Assembly (NCBI GenBank): GCA_016302195.1
Contig: JAEDOA010000022.1
Coordinates: forward strand, 1 to 16,506
DNA length: 16,506 bases
Reading direction: 5' to 3'
Source of the DNA: Erysipelotrichaceae bacterium
Lineage (GTDB): Bacteria; Bacillota_I; Bacilli_A; Erysipelotrichales; Erysipelotrichaceae
Below, piece by piece: positions 1 to 7,974 of the stretch; within the stretch, counting starts at the first letter, position 1; every line of letters starts with the position of its first letter. The translations under genes were made by a program, and so were the position numbers. The notes below the pieces were generated by a model, which was given only the letters and a program-made list of their open reading frames with translations, did no database searches and was not told the origin of the DNA.

Positions 1-20
1 GAAAAAAATACTATTTCCTC

Positions 21-49
21 TTGCATTCTAGATATAAAAGGTATAGAAT
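21..49 (+). promoter_or_regulatory. Promoter of the tRNA operon
   Basis: TTGCAT (21-26), a 17-base spacer and TAGAAT (44-49) form a sigma-A type promoter. Transcription would start near 56, about 15 bases before the mature tRNA-Cys. No gene is seen in 1-70 other than this promoter and the tRNA 5' leader. Confidence 0.6.
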
Positions 50-70
50 AATACTTGCGAAAGCGATGGC

Positions 71-144
71 GGTTCCTTAGCCAAGTGGTAAGGCAACTGA
101 CTGCAACTTAGTGACCACCAGTCCGAATCTGGTAGGAACCTCCA
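71..144 (+). tRNA. tRNA-Cys (anticodon GCA)
   Basis: All four arms fold. The acceptor stem is GGTTCCT (71-77) with AGGAACC (134-140), and the D arm is GCC/GGC (80-94). The anticodon stem is ACTGA/TTAGT around the loop CTGCAAC, with GCA at 103-105. The T arm is ACCAG/CTGGT (117-133). The discriminator is U141, as expected for Cys tRNA, and CCA is encoded at 142-144. The T loop reads TCCGAAT rather than the usual TTCGAAT, a mild deviation. It is followed after seven bases by tRNA-Leu, so both probably come from one precursor transcript. Confidence 0.97.
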
Positions 145-151
145 AACACAT

Positions 152-237
152 GCAGATGTGGTGAAATGGTAGACACGAGGGACTTAAAATCCCTTGATAG
201 AAATATCGTGAGGGTTCAAGTCCCTCCATCTGCACCA
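152..237 (+). tRNA. tRNA-Leu (anticodon TAA)
   Basis: Class II tRNA of 86 bases. The acceptor stem is GCAGATG (152-158) with CATCTGC (227-233), the discriminator is A234 as in leucine tRNAs, and CCA is encoded at 235-237. The anticodon stem AGGGA/TCCCT encloses CTTAAAA with TAA at 185-187, so it reads UUA and by wobble UUG. A long variable arm (about 195-210) precedes the T arm GAGGG-TTCAAGT-CCCTC. Confidence 0.97.
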
Positions 238-249
238 TTCTTATATAAG

Positions 250-278
250 TTGGTACGTAGTTGATACCAATTTTTTTT
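250..278 (+). terminator. Intrinsic terminator of the tRNA operon
   Basis: TTGGTA (250-255) pairs with TACCAA (265-270) over a nine-base loop and is followed by eight T (271-278). It closes the tRNA transcript before the convergent helicase gene. Confidence 0.8.
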
Positions 279-291
279 GTTTCTTTTTCCC

Positions 292-325
292 AAAAAAAGA
301 AAAGTTGTCTAGATTAGACAACTTT
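292..325 (-). terminator. Intrinsic terminator of the helicase gene
   Basis: A perfect 11-bp stem, AAAGTTGTCTA (301-311) with TAGACAACTTT (315-325), has a three-base loop. Read on the minus strand it is followed by a T-rich tail (complement of the A-run at 292-300). The helicase stop codon (326-324) lies in the stem, so termination directly follows translation. Confidence 0.85.
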
Positions 326-3300
326 AATAAGTAAATAATTTTTCGAAATCTTCCTTTGTCATTTTTAATGCGTTTGAGATATTATTCTCGATAAAAGTGT
401 CACTTAATTTCTTCTTCATCTGTTGAAGCTGCAGCATTCTTTCTTCAATGCTGTTTTTCATAATCATCTTGTACACTAGAACATTTTTATGCTGTCCTAT
501 TCGATGAGCTCTATCTGTTGCCTGATTTTCAGCAGAGATATTCCACCAAGGATTTAGGTGAATAACGGCTTCGGCTTTGGTTAGATTTAAACCAGTTCCA
601 CCTGCTTTAAGGGAAATCAAAAAAACATCAGCTTCTCCTTTCTGGAATCTATCTACTAAATCTTTACGGCTATCTTTGTCATTTTGGCCAGTTAGCATAA
701 AGTAGGAAATCCCATTTTTTTCAAGCAATTCAATTAAAAGAGGGAATAATTTGGTAAAACTGGAGAATACCAAGGCTTTTTTGCCATTATCTTTTAGGGT
801 TTGAATTAGCTCAGCGCAGGCCTGTAGTTTTGAAGATGAGTCATAATAGTTTTCATAAACTAAGCGGCAATCTGAACAAATCTGCCTTAATCTTGTAATT
901 TGAGCCAGTATAGCAATCTTATCGATCTTTTCATTCTCGTTGATTTGTTTTTTTGCCTGCATTAGATTGGCCAAGTAGATTTTTCTTTCTTCCAAAGTGA
1001 AGTCAACTATAATTGTGTGGACCTGTTTTTCTGGCAATTCCTGAAGAACATCCTTTTTATTTCTTCTTAAAATAAATGGGGAAACTAGTTTTTGCAGTTT
1101 ATCAGTTGTTTTCTCGTCTTTACTATTAACAATATCTTTTTCAAAATGATTTTTGAAGTAGTTGTAATTATACAAGTATCCTGGCATGATAAAATCAAAT
1201 ATGCTCCATAGTTCGGCGAGTGAATTTTCAATTGGCGTACCAGTTAAGGCAATCCTATTTTTTCCTTTTAACTGTTTTACAGCTTGAGAATTCTTCGTGG
1301 CTTGATTTTTAATGAATTGGGCCTCATCAAGAATAATCGTATCAAAGTCAATATTCTGATATAAATCTATATCATTTCTTAAGTAATCGTATGACGTTAT
1401 AAGCAAATCGTAATTTTGGTAATTGTTGATAATACTTTTTCGATTTTCTTTATTGCCATAGATAGCTACAGCTTTTAAACCTGATTTGAATTTATGAATT
1501 TCATCTTCCCAATTTAGTACTAGTGAAGCAGGACAAATAACAATTGCAGGATATGCTTTCTCACTTTCCAGTAAAGCAATTATTTCTAAAGTTTTACCAA
1601 GTCCCATATCATCTGCTAATATCGAACCAAACGATAGCTTTTTAAGATGATGCAACCAATTAACCCCATATCTTTGATAGTTTCTCAATATGTCATTATA
1701 TTTGGCATCAATTTTAAAATCATCGTCTTTTAGATTTTCAAAATTTGCCAAGAATTGATTGAACTTTTGGCTTCTTTCAAACTGAATTCCTTCAAACGAT
1801 TCTTTGGCTAAAGACATAGCCCGATACTTATTGATTTCAATATTGTTATTAGTAAGTTGCTTAGCTGAGATACCATAGGTTTCAATGAATTGATTCAATT
1901 GTTCTAGTTCGTCACTATAAAGAGAGATATTTTTACCATCTTTTAATTTGTAAAATTTCTTTTTCTTTTGATAAGCTTTTAATACATCAGAGAGCTCATC
2001 AACCGGAATCTGATCGCTGGAAATATCTAATGCTAATAAATCATTTTTAAATGAAATTCCTACTGAAAAACTGTACTTTTGTTTTTTGCCAAAATTGTAT
2101 ATTTCTTCGGCTAAATAGACATTTATATCGTTTTTGATTTGGGGAAGTATTGATGTGATAAATTCTCTTGTTTTATCATTGTCAATATCCATTATTATAT
2201 TTTTATCTTGGTTTAATACTCCATAGTCAAGTAAGGTATTCTTGACAGTTTTTGTAATGGATGACAAATCATCAGTTAAAAGGAAACTGTTTTCTTCTTT
2301 GCCGCTTGAAAACTGACTGACTAAATTAAATTCAATCGCATCTTCAGTATTAATAAATCCTTTTAATGTTGTATCGACTTCAATATCTATAGCTGTTCCA
2401 TTATATGGATAATTTACAAATTCCACAGAAGGAATTAAAGGACATACTACCAGTTTATAAAATGATTCAAGTTGATTCTTAGTTATTCTAATAACTTCGT
2501 TTTCTGTTAACTCTTCAAAGAAAGCTTTAAATATCGTCTTGTTTTTAATTTCTTTTTTCTTGATGGTGATATTATTTTGGTCAAATAGTAAGTAGTAAAT
2601 ATTATCCTGGCTATAAAATAACAAGTTATTTTCTTCTTGTAAAGGAAAGCGTATTATTGCATCATCATCTTCTACTACAACAGTTAACTGTAAAGGTTCA
2701 TCCATTATTTCGAATCGAGCATTGCTGTTAGAACAGCTAGTTTTTTCAAGATATTGCGCTAATATGGCGATATTATTGCTGTCGATTAAAAACTTATTGC
2801 CTTTTACAGGTGGTTCCAATCTTGATGCTATATTTCGCATTAATTCCAAAGCTGCCTTACCATTCTCATCAAATACATTTTGATTATGAGATATACATAG
2901 ATTCTTTCCATAGCGAGTAGTTTTGTTTTGATCGATGTTATTTAGGAAGGCTCCTATAGATTTGATTGAGTAGAATTTATCTTCACCAATTTTAAAGGAA
3001 ATGTAATAATCATCGTTATAATTTTTGCTCTGACTAATCTCAACAAGTATTGTAACTAGGGAATTATTCAACCCGATAGGCTGGTATGTTTTCTTATCTA
3101 GATCATTTTTTATTCTTTTTAATAAATTATTGCTGTTTTCTATTTCCTGATCTCTATTTAATTGATTAACTAGATAATCAATTCTATTTTGTCTGCTTTC
3201 TCTAGATACAGTTTTAAACTCGCCTCTATAATTAAGAGGAAGTTTTGTCAAATCGAAATCAAGCAGATAAATAAGACAAGCCAGGGTGTGGGAACAAATG

Positions 3301-3554
3301 TTACTTTGATAGTGGAATGAACAACTGCAATTATAATTGATTGATTGCGTTTTCTCGTTGATTATAATCTGGGTTGTTCTCTCGCCCCCAAAGTAATATC
3401 TATTGATAAAACGGGCAGAAACAGATATTTCATATTCATCCAATCTTTTAACGATTATGCTTGAAGCTAAATCTTCTCTATATATGTCTAATGCTTCACG
3501 AAATTCAAAGGAGTATTTTGATAATTTTGCGATTACGCTAATTGTTAAGTTCAT
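324..3554 (-). CDS. SWIM zinc-finger SNF2-family DEAD-like helicase/ATPase
   Basis: A 1076-residue SWI2/SNF2 ATPase, expected to translocate on double-stranded DNA and remodel or remove bound proteins; the bacterial members have no settled role. The N-terminus carries a SWIM zinc finger, C76-x-C78-x8-C87-x-H89. A long middle region (about 110-610) fits the position of the bacterial SNF2-associated region. The ATPase core has motif I DDMGLGKT (Lys654), motif II DEAQ (Asp743-Glu744), motif III LTGTPIENSLAELWSIFDF, and in the second RecA lobe GGTGLNLTKAEAVIHLNPWW and QATDRAHRIGQ. All key residues are present, so it looks intact. The ATG is supported by AGGGAGGTTA (complement of 3561-3570). The gene is a single unit between its own extended -10 promoter and terminator. 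Domain boundaries are estimated by eye. Confidence 0.95.
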   Translation of the reverse strand: MNLTISVIAKLSKYSFEFREALDIYREDLASSIIVKRLDEYEISVSARFINRYYFGGERTTQIIINEKTQSINYNCSCSFHYQSNICSHTLACLIYLLDFDLTKLPLNYRGEFKTVSRESRQNRIDYLVNQLNRDQEIENSNNLLKRIKNDLDKKTYQPIGLNNSLVTILVEISQSKNYNDDYYISFKIGEDKFYSIKSIGAFLNNIDQNKTTRYGKNLCISHNQNVFDENGKAALELMRNIASRLEPPVKGNKFLIDSNNIAILAQYLEKTSCSNSNARFEIMDEPLQLTVVVEDDDAIIRFPLQEENNLLFYSQDNIYYLLFDQNNITIKKKEIKNKTIFKAFFEELTENEVIRITKNQLESFYKLVVCPLIPSVEFVNYPYNGTAIDIEVDTTLKGFINTEDAIEFNLVSQFSSGKEENSFLLTDDLSSITKTVKNTLLDYGVLNQDKNIIMDIDNDKTREFITSILPQIKNDINVYLAEEIYNFGKKQKYSFSVGISFKNDLLALDISSDQIPVDELSDVLKAYQKKKKFYKLKDGKNISLYSDELEQLNQFIETYGISAKQLTNNNIEINKYRAMSLAKESFEGIQFERSQKFNQFLANFENLKDDDFKIDAKYNDILRNYQRYGVNWLHHLKKLSFGSILADDMGLGKTLEIIALLESEKAYPAIVICPASLVLNWEDEIHKFKSGLKAVAIYGNKENRKSIINNYQNYDLLITSYDYLRNDIDLYQNIDFDTIILDEAQFIKNQATKNSQAVKQLKGKNRIALTGTPIENSLAELWSIFDFIMPGYLYNYNYFKNHFEKDIVNSKDEKTTDKLQKLVSPFILRRNKKDVLQELPEKQVHTIIVDFTLEERKIYLANLMQAKKQINENEKIDKIAILAQITRLRQICSDCRLVYENYYDSSSKLQACAELIQTLKDNGKKALVFSSFTKLFPLLIELLEKNGISYFMLTGQNDKDSRKDLVDRFQKGEADVFLISLKAGGTGLNLTKAEAVIHLNPWWNISAENQATDRAHRIGQHKNVLVYKMIMKNSIEERMLQLQQMKKKLSDTFIENNISNALKMTKEDFEKLFTY

Positions 3555-3575
3555 TTCTGTTAACCTCCCTTTATT

Positions 3576-3584
3576 ATTATAACA
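3576..3584 (-). promoter_or_regulatory. Extended -10 promoter of the helicase gene
   Basis: On the minus strand the sequence reads TGTTATAAT, a consensus extended -10 element, about 22 bases upstream of the start codon. No good -35 is visible, as is usual for this class. It lies back to back with the promoter of the importer operon. Confidence 0.6.
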
Positions 3585-3615
3585 AAGATATAAGGTATTA
3601 AAAAAAAGATTGATG

Positions 3616-3624
3616 TGTTATAAT
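3616..3624 (+). promoter_or_regulatory. Extended -10 promoter of the ABC importer operon
   Basis: TGTTATAAT at 3616-3624 is identical to the divergent helicase -10 element. The -35 region is poor (TATTAA at 3596-3601). Expected start near 3631, giving a 5' leader of about 46 bases that contains the inverted repeat at 3645-3661. Confidence 0.6.
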
Positions 3625-3644
3625 AAGTGAGTCGATAAGACGTT

Positions 3645-3661
3645 TTTGCACGTAGTGCAAA
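3645..3661 (+). promoter_or_regulatory. Perfect inverted repeat in the importer 5' leader
   Basis: TTTGCAC-GTA-GTGCAAA is a 7-bp perfect inverted repeat with a three-base centre. It lies about 15-30 bases after the expected transcription start and just before the ribosome site AAAGGAAGAGG. No T-run follows, so it is not a terminator. It could be the operator of a sugar- or phosphoester-responsive repressor or an mRNA hairpin; the sequence does not decide. Confidence 0.5.
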
Positions 3662-3676
3662 GAAAGGAAGAGGAAA

Positions 3677-4900
3677 ATGAAAAAAATTTTAGTTGTATTG
3701 TTAACTGTATTTATGGCATTTTCTATGGTAGGTTGTACTGAAAAAAAACCTAAAGAAAAACAAACAGTAACAATTTGGCACACTTATACTGAAGCACAAA
3801 AAGAATATTTGGAAAAAGCTGCTTCAGACTTCAACGCAGCTCACGAAGGCGAAATTGAAGTAGTTGTAGAAAGCCAAGAATACAAAGGATTTAGTGACAC
3901 TGTATATAATGCTGTAATGAACGGCAATGGACCAGATATCATCTTCCATTACGCTAGTGAAGCTGCTTTATATGTTGAAGACGGAAAAGTAGTGGATTTA
4001 CAGAAGTACTTAAGCAAGGATTTAGTCGATGCTTTAAATCCAGGAGCATTAGAAGAAGCTACTTCTTTCGCAGATGGAAAGATGCATGTATTACCATTAA
4101 TGTTCTCTGGCCCAGTATTATTCTACAATCCTGATATTTTTGCTGCTGCAGGTGTTACAGAAGTACCAGCTACTTGGGATGATTTATACGAAGCATCTGT
4201 AAAAGTTCATGCATACAATGGCAAATGGGGATTTGCAGTTGACTCTCCAACTGATGTTGCTCAAACAATGATCATGCAGTTAGGTAAGCAAGTATTTGAT
4301 CCAACTACTGGATTATGTTCTTTTGATTCTGAAGAAGTTGAAAAAGCTTTCCAATGGTATGGAAATGCTGTTCAGGAAAACGTATTCCTTGCTAATCCAA
4401 CTTTATCTAACTATTTCTCAGATGATTACAATAATGGTAACATTGCTTGTTACATCGGTTCAGTTGCAGGTGCACCTTACTTAAAGGCTAATTGGAAAGT
4501 TGCTAAATTACCTAAGTTTGAAGGTGGCGTTGAGTGGACTCCAGCATGGAATAGAGGAGCAATCGTATTCAGCTCTAATGAAGATAGAGAAGCTGCTGCT
4601 TGCGAATTCGTTTCATACTTTGCTCAGCCAGAGGTTAATGCAGGCTGGTGTATTGCTTGTAACTATCAGACTTCATTAAAGACTACTGCAGAAGTACAAT
4701 CATATAAAGATTATTTAGCTTCAAGTGACACATTAAATGCTCTTGAACCTGAAATTGCTGGTGGTTTCCCTGCAGTTACAGCACAAGCATATGTACGTAC
4801 AGCATTAAAGAACTTAATGGCTGATGTTGCAGCTGGTGTAGATGCTAAAACAGCAATTAAGTCTGCATACGATTACGTTGCTACCGAATTAGCTGACTAA
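3677..4900 (+). CDS. ABC importer extracellular solute-binding lipoprotein (CUT1/UgpB-like family)
   Basis: A 407-residue family 1 solute-binding protein that captures substrate outside the membrane and delivers it to the permeases encoded downstream. The signal peptide MKKILVVLLTVFMAFSMVGC ends in a lipobox with the lipidated Cys20. The mature part starts with a charged linker, then TVTIWHTYTEAQKEYLEKAA (typical first strand and helix), NGPDIIF, SGPVLFYNPDIFAAAG and a tryptophan-rich C-terminal lobe (WTPAWNRGAIVFSS). Length and order are normal. The start is set by GAAAGGAAGAGG before the ATG. A terminator directly downstream and a new promoter for the ATPase allow the binding protein to be made in excess. 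The substrate cannot be read from the sequence. A glycerol-phosphate or phosphodiester ligand is suggested only by the nearby phosphoesterases; an oligosaccharide is the main alternative. Confidence 0.9.
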   Translation: MKKILVVLLTVFMAFSMVGCTEKKPKEKQTVTIWHTYTEAQKEYLEKAASDFNAAHEGEIEVVVESQEYKGFSDTVYNAVMNGNGPDIIFHYASEAALYVEDGKVVDLQKYLSKDLVDALNPGALEEATSFADGKMHVLPLMFSGPVLFYNPDIFAAAGVTEVPATWDDLYEASVKVHAYNGKWGFAVDSPTDVAQTMIMQLGKQVFDPTTGLCSFDSEEVEKAFQWYGNAVQENVFLANPTLSNYFSDDYNNGNIACYIGSVAGAPYLKANWKVAKLPKFEGGVEWTPAWNRGAIVFSSNEDREAAACEFVSYFAQPEVNAGWCIACNYQTSLKTTAEVQSYKDYLASSDTLNALEPEIAGGFPAVTAQAYVRTALKNLMADVAAGVDAKTAIKSAYDYVATELAD

Positions 4901-4915
4901 TTATTATTCAAGATT

Positions 4916-4946
4916 ACTGGTGAATGAAAATTTCACCAGTTTTTTT
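4916..4946 (+). terminator. Intrinsic terminator between binding protein and ATPase genes
   Basis: ACTGGTGAA (4916-4924) pairs perfectly with TTCACCAGT (4932-4940) over a seven-base loop and is followed by a T-run to 4946. It stops much of the transcription after the binding-protein gene. Confidence 0.9.
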
Positions 4947-5000
4947 ATGGGTAAAAAGTTTGTAAAATGGATGACGCATTTCTTTATTAAAAACTGACAC

Positions 5001-5011
5001 TGTTATATAAT
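5001..5011 (+). promoter_or_regulatory. Probable promoter of the ATPase-permease genes
   Basis: TGTTATATAAT (5001-5011) holds a TATAAT (5006-5011) with a TG element upstream. The start would fall near 5018, directly before the ribosome site AAGGAGA (5019-5025). The very short leader and weak -35 make this less certain; read-through of the terminator at 4916-4946 is the alternative. Confidence 0.45.
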
Positions 5012-5033
5012 AGAAATCAAGGAGATAGATTAT

Positions 5034-6089
5034 ATGCGAGTAAGATTAGAGAATTTAACCAAGAAGTTTGATACTGTTGTTGCAGTAGATGATTTTTCGA
5101 TGACCTTCGAAGACGGACAATTAGTTGTCTTATTAGGCCCTTCAGGATGTGGTAAAAGTACATTACTTAATATGTTGTCAGGAATTTTGCCTGCAACAGA
5201 AGGTAAAATATACTTTGATGATGAAGATGTAACTGATTTGCCACCGCAAGATAGAGGAGTAGGATTAGTATTTCAAAACTACGCCTTATATCCCCATATG
5301 ACTGTACTAGAGAATATTGCTTTCCCATTGGAAATAAAGAAAGTAAGTAAGCAGGAAAGATGGCAGAAAGCTAAAGAAATGGCTAAGTTGGTTCACGTTG
5401 ATGAATATTTAGATCGTAAACCTAGAGAATTATCTGGTGGCCAACAACAACGTGTTGCTATTGCTCGTGCATTAATAAAGCAACCTCGTTTGTTATTGCT
5501 CGATGAGCCATTAAGTAACCTTGATGCTAGATTAAGACTAGAGATGCGTGAGGAAATCAGAAGAATTCAACAGGAAACCAAGGTTACAACAATTTTTGTA
5601 ACTCATGATCAAGAAGAAGCAATGTCTATTTCTGATATGATTGTTTTAATGAAGGATGGACAATTACAACAATTAGATACTCCTCAACAATTATATGACG
5701 ATCCAAATAATGAATTTGTGGCATCTTTCTTAGGAAATCCACCAATAAACAAGCTTACTGGTGTAATAAATGAAAATAAGGATTTTGTTTTAGAAACTTC
5801 AGATGTTATTAATCTTGAAAATCCTAATGTAAAACCTGGTCAAAAGGTTACCTTAGGTATTAGACCTGAAGCTATTATGTTAAATCAGGATAACTATGAT
5901 ATGAGAGCTACTATTGTGCAAAGATATACAATGGGTAAAGAAGAGCTGGCTTTTGTAAAGGTTGGCAATAGTGAAATCAGAGTATATTTGAGCAGTGACT
6001 ATACATACAAAGTTGGTGATCAAGTTGATATTAAGCTGAGAAATAAGGGTATCTTCTTGTTTGACCAGCAAACTGGAGAAAGAATTTAA
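5034..6089 (+). CDS. ABC importer ATP-binding protein, MalK/UgpC/MsmK type
   Basis: A 351-residue ATPase that powers the importer as a homodimer on the cytoplasmic face. Visible motifs are Walker A GPSGCGKST (35-43), Q-loop Gln81 in FQNYALYPHM, signature LSGGQQQR (133-140), Walker B LLLLDEP with Asp157 and Glu158, D-loop SNLDARLR and H-loop His191. All catalytic residues are intact. From about residue 235 a TOBE-type C-terminal domain follows, containing the family-typical GIRPEAI, which sets it in the carbohydrate/glycerol-phosphate (CUT1) group. The ribosome site is AAGGAGA at 5019-5025. Its stop codon overlaps the permease start by one base (TAATG), implying coupled translation. Such ATPases are sometimes shared between several importers. 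Confidence 0.95.
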   Translation: MRVRLENLTKKFDTVVAVDDFSMTFEDGQLVVLLGPSGCGKSTLLNMLSGILPATEGKIYFDDEDVTDLPPQDRGVGLVFQNYALYPHMTVLENIAFPLEIKKVSKQERWQKAKEMAKLVHVDEYLDRKPRELSGGQQQRVAIARALIKQPRLLLLDEPLSNLDARLRLEMREEIRRIQQETKVTTIFVTHDQEEAMSISDMIVLMKDGQLQQLDTPQQLYDDPNNEFVASFLGNPPINKLTGVINENKDFVLETSDVINLENPNVKPGQKVTLGIRPEAIMLNQDNYDMRATIVQRYTMGKEELAFVKVGNSEIRVYLSSDYTYKVGDQVDIKLRNKGIFLFDQQTGERI

Positions 6090-7015
6090 TGGCAAAAGAT
6101 AAAAAAATTAGTAAAAGAAGTGAAAATAATATTTTCAATCGAAAATGGGAACCGCTTATTTACTTATTGCCTTTTGCGATTGGTCTTGTTATCTTTACAA
6201 TTTATCCAATTATTAATGTAGTTATTATGTCCTTTAAAGAAGGATACCGTTTATCAGGAGCTTATAATGGTTGGGGCTTAGCTAATTATACTAAAGTATT
6301 AAGTGATCCATTATTTATTAATGCGATTAAGACTACCTTTACTTATGTATTTACTGTTGTACCTATTGCCACAGTATTATCAATAGTTGTAGCAGTATTG
6401 TTAAATCAAAAAATAAAAGGAATAGCCCTTTTTCAGACCGCCTATTTCTTGCCAATGGTTACTTCAGCAATTGCGGTAGGTTTGGTATGGAAGTATATGT
6501 TTAACTATGATATTGGTGTTATTAACTGGTTTTTAGGACTATTTGGTGTTGACCCAATTAACTGGTTAGGCGCTACCGGCGGTGAGGCACCATATAATAT
6601 TTGGGTAATAATTATTTTTGGTATATGGAATATGATGCCTTTTACAATCATCCTATTATTATCTGGTCTTCAAAATATAGATCCGATGTATTATACAGCC
6701 GCAAAAGTAGATGGGGCTGATAATCTAAAAATGTTTACTCGCATAACATTGCCAATGCTTTCACCTACAATCTTTTTAACTTTAATTGTCAATATGATTT
6801 CAGCATTTAAAGTGTACAATGATGTTATCCCATTTTGGAGGGGTGAAGCTGGTGTTACAGGAAGAAATCTATTCACATTTGTATATTACATAAAAAATGC
6901 CTTCTATACCAATAAGAAGTTAGGTGTAGCAGCAGCAGCTTCTATTTTGTTGTTTGGAATTATCTTTGTATTTACTATGCTTCAAAGGTATATCCAAAAG
7001 AAAGCAAATAATTAA
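6089..7015 (+). CDS. ABC importer permease, MalF/UgpA type
   Basis: A 308-residue inner-membrane permease, the first of the heterodimeric pair. About six hydrophobic segments follow a charged N-terminus (first near residues 24-48). The cytoplasmic EAA loop that docks on the ATPase reads AAKVDGADNLKMFTRITLP (about 204-222). The sequence GLANYTKVLSDPLFINAI is typical of the extracellular loop after the first segment in this family. The start overlaps the ATPase stop by one base, with GGAG at 6075-6078 as ribosome site. The size matches UgpA/LacF/MsmF proteins and is shorter than enterobacterial MalF. Confidence 0.93.
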   Translation: MAKDKKISKRSENNIFNRKWEPLIYLLPFAIGLVIFTIYPIINVVIMSFKEGYRLSGAYNGWGLANYTKVLSDPLFINAIKTTFTYVFTVVPIATVLSIVVAVLLNQKIKGIALFQTAYFLPMVTSAIAVGLVWKYMFNYDIGVINWFLGLFGVDPINWLGATGGEAPYNIWVIIIFGIWNMMPFTIILLLSGLQNIDPMYYTAAKVDGADNLKMFTRITLPMLSPTIFLTLIVNMISAFKVYNDVIPFWRGEAGVTGRNLFTFVYYIKNAFYTNKKLGVAAAASILLFGIIFVFTMLQRYIQKKANN

Positions 7016-7030
7016 TGGAGGGTAATATAT

Positions 7031-7858
7031 ATGAAAAAGATTAGTATAGGTAAGATTTTGACTTACTTAGTGCTTACTATTGGGGCACTTATTATGATTT
7101 TCCCATTCTATTGGATGATTGCTACTACATTAAAAACATCAGCTGAATATGCTTCTTATCCTCCAGTTTGGGCACCTAGCAACTGGCTGAATTTTGAAAA
7201 CTTTGTTGCCGCATTTAAGGCGGCCCCTATGGCAACCTATTTTAAAAACTCAGTAGTTGTTACTGTTATTTCAGTAGCTATCAATTCATTTACGACAATT
7301 TGTGCTGCTTTCGCATTTTCCAGATTAAAATTCAAGGGTAGAGAATTCCTGTTTGCCTGTTTATTGAGTTTTATGATGGTGCCTTTTGAAATGTTAGTAA
7401 TCACAAATTACACTACTGTTTCAAAACTGCATTTGATTAATACTCTTGCGGTATTGATTATTCCATTTACAACTTCAATCTTCTATACCTACATTTTAAA
7501 AAGTTTCTTTGATACTATATCAGATTCGCTATACTATAGTGCAAGAATCGATGGAGCAAGTAACTGGAAATATTTATGGCGTGTAATGGTTCCAATTGCT
7601 AAACCATCATTGGTTACCATTCTACTATTGAATACTATTGCATCATGGAATAGTTATTTATGGACTTCTTTAACTATTACATCAGATACCAATCGTACTA
7701 TTCCACTTGCTTTGTCTGTCTTTATGACTGATGCAGGAAGTAATCAGCAGCTTCAATTAGCTGCAGCTACTGTTGCGGTACTTCCAATGATAATTTTGTT
7801 TATCTTTGCACGAAAATATATTGTTAACGGTGTTGCTCGTGGTGGAATAAAAGGCTAG
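7031..7858 (+). CDS. ABC importer permease, MalG/UgpE type
   Basis: A 275-residue second permease with about six membrane segments. The EAA loop is SARIDGASNWKYLWRVMVP (about 170-188), and the C-terminus GVARGGIKG matches the G-rich tail of MalG/UgpE proteins. The N-terminal YLVLTIGALIMIFPFYWMI is the usual first segment. It lies 15 bases after the first permease with a clear TGGAGGG ribosome site (7016-7022). A terminator overlaps the stop codon, closing the importer operon. Confidence 0.93.
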   Translation: MKKISIGKILTYLVLTIGALIMIFPFYWMIATTLKTSAEYASYPPVWAPSNWLNFENFVAAFKAAPMATYFKNSVVVTVISVAINSFTTICAAFAFSRLKFKGREFLFACLLSFMMVPFEMLVITNYTTVSKLHLINTLAVLIIPFTTSIFYTYILKSFFDTISDSLYYSARIDGASNWKYLWRVMVPIAKPSLVTILLLNTIASWNSYLWTSLTITSDTNRTIPLALSVFMTDAGSNQQLQLAAATVAVLPMIILFIFARKYIVNGVARGGIKG

Positions 7859-7882
7859 AAGCTCAATTTGAGCTTCTTTTTT
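7857..7882 (+). terminator. Intrinsic terminator of the importer operon
   Basis: AGAAGCTC (7857-7864) pairs with GAGCTTCT (7870-7877) around AATTT, followed by a T-run to 7882. The permease stop TAG (7856-7858) enters the stem. Confidence 0.9.
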
Positions 7883-7896
7883 ATCGAATGATAAAA

Positions 7897-7905
7897 TGGT
7901 ATAAT
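7897..7905 (+). promoter_or_regulatory. Extended -10 promoter of the phosphoesterase genes
   Basis: TGGTATAAT (7897-7905) is a TGnTATAAT element just after the importer terminator; the -35 falls in its T-run. The expected start is near 7912, inside the inverted repeat at 7909-7933. The phosphodiesterase, phosphatase and channel genes that follow are closely spaced with no other obvious promoter. Confidence 0.6.
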
Positions 7906-7908
7906 AAT

Positions 7909-7933
7909 AGCCAAAGAGCGCTGCTTTTTGGCT
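7909..7933 (+). promoter_or_regulatory. Inverted repeat over the transcription start (operator or 5' hairpin)
   Basis: AGCCAAAGAGC (7909-7919) pairs with GCTTTTTGGCT (7923-7933) around GCT, with one G-T pair. The outer AGCCAAA/TTTGGCT arms are perfect. No T-run follows directly, so it is not a terminator. Its place immediately after the -10 fits a repressor operator; as RNA it would need transcription to start at or before 7909. Confidence 0.5.
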
Positions 7934-7974
7934 ATAAAAAATATTTGGGAAAAGGTAAAAAGGAGGAAGTATTA

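Noticed and set aside
1..237. Integration site or mobile element at the tRNA genes
   Set aside because: Neither tRNA 3' end is repeated elsewhere in the window, and no integrase or transposase is present.
3598..3783. Minus-strand ORF over the importer promoter and signal peptide
   Set aside because: It covers the promoter, inverted repeat and binding-protein start, and its hydrophobic look comes from the antisense of a Lys/Phe-rich signal sequence.
7888..7974. N-terminal extension of the phosphodiesterase from ATG 7888
   Set aside because: It lies upstream of the -10 element and has no ribosome site; AAAAAGGAGG directly precedes ATG 7975.
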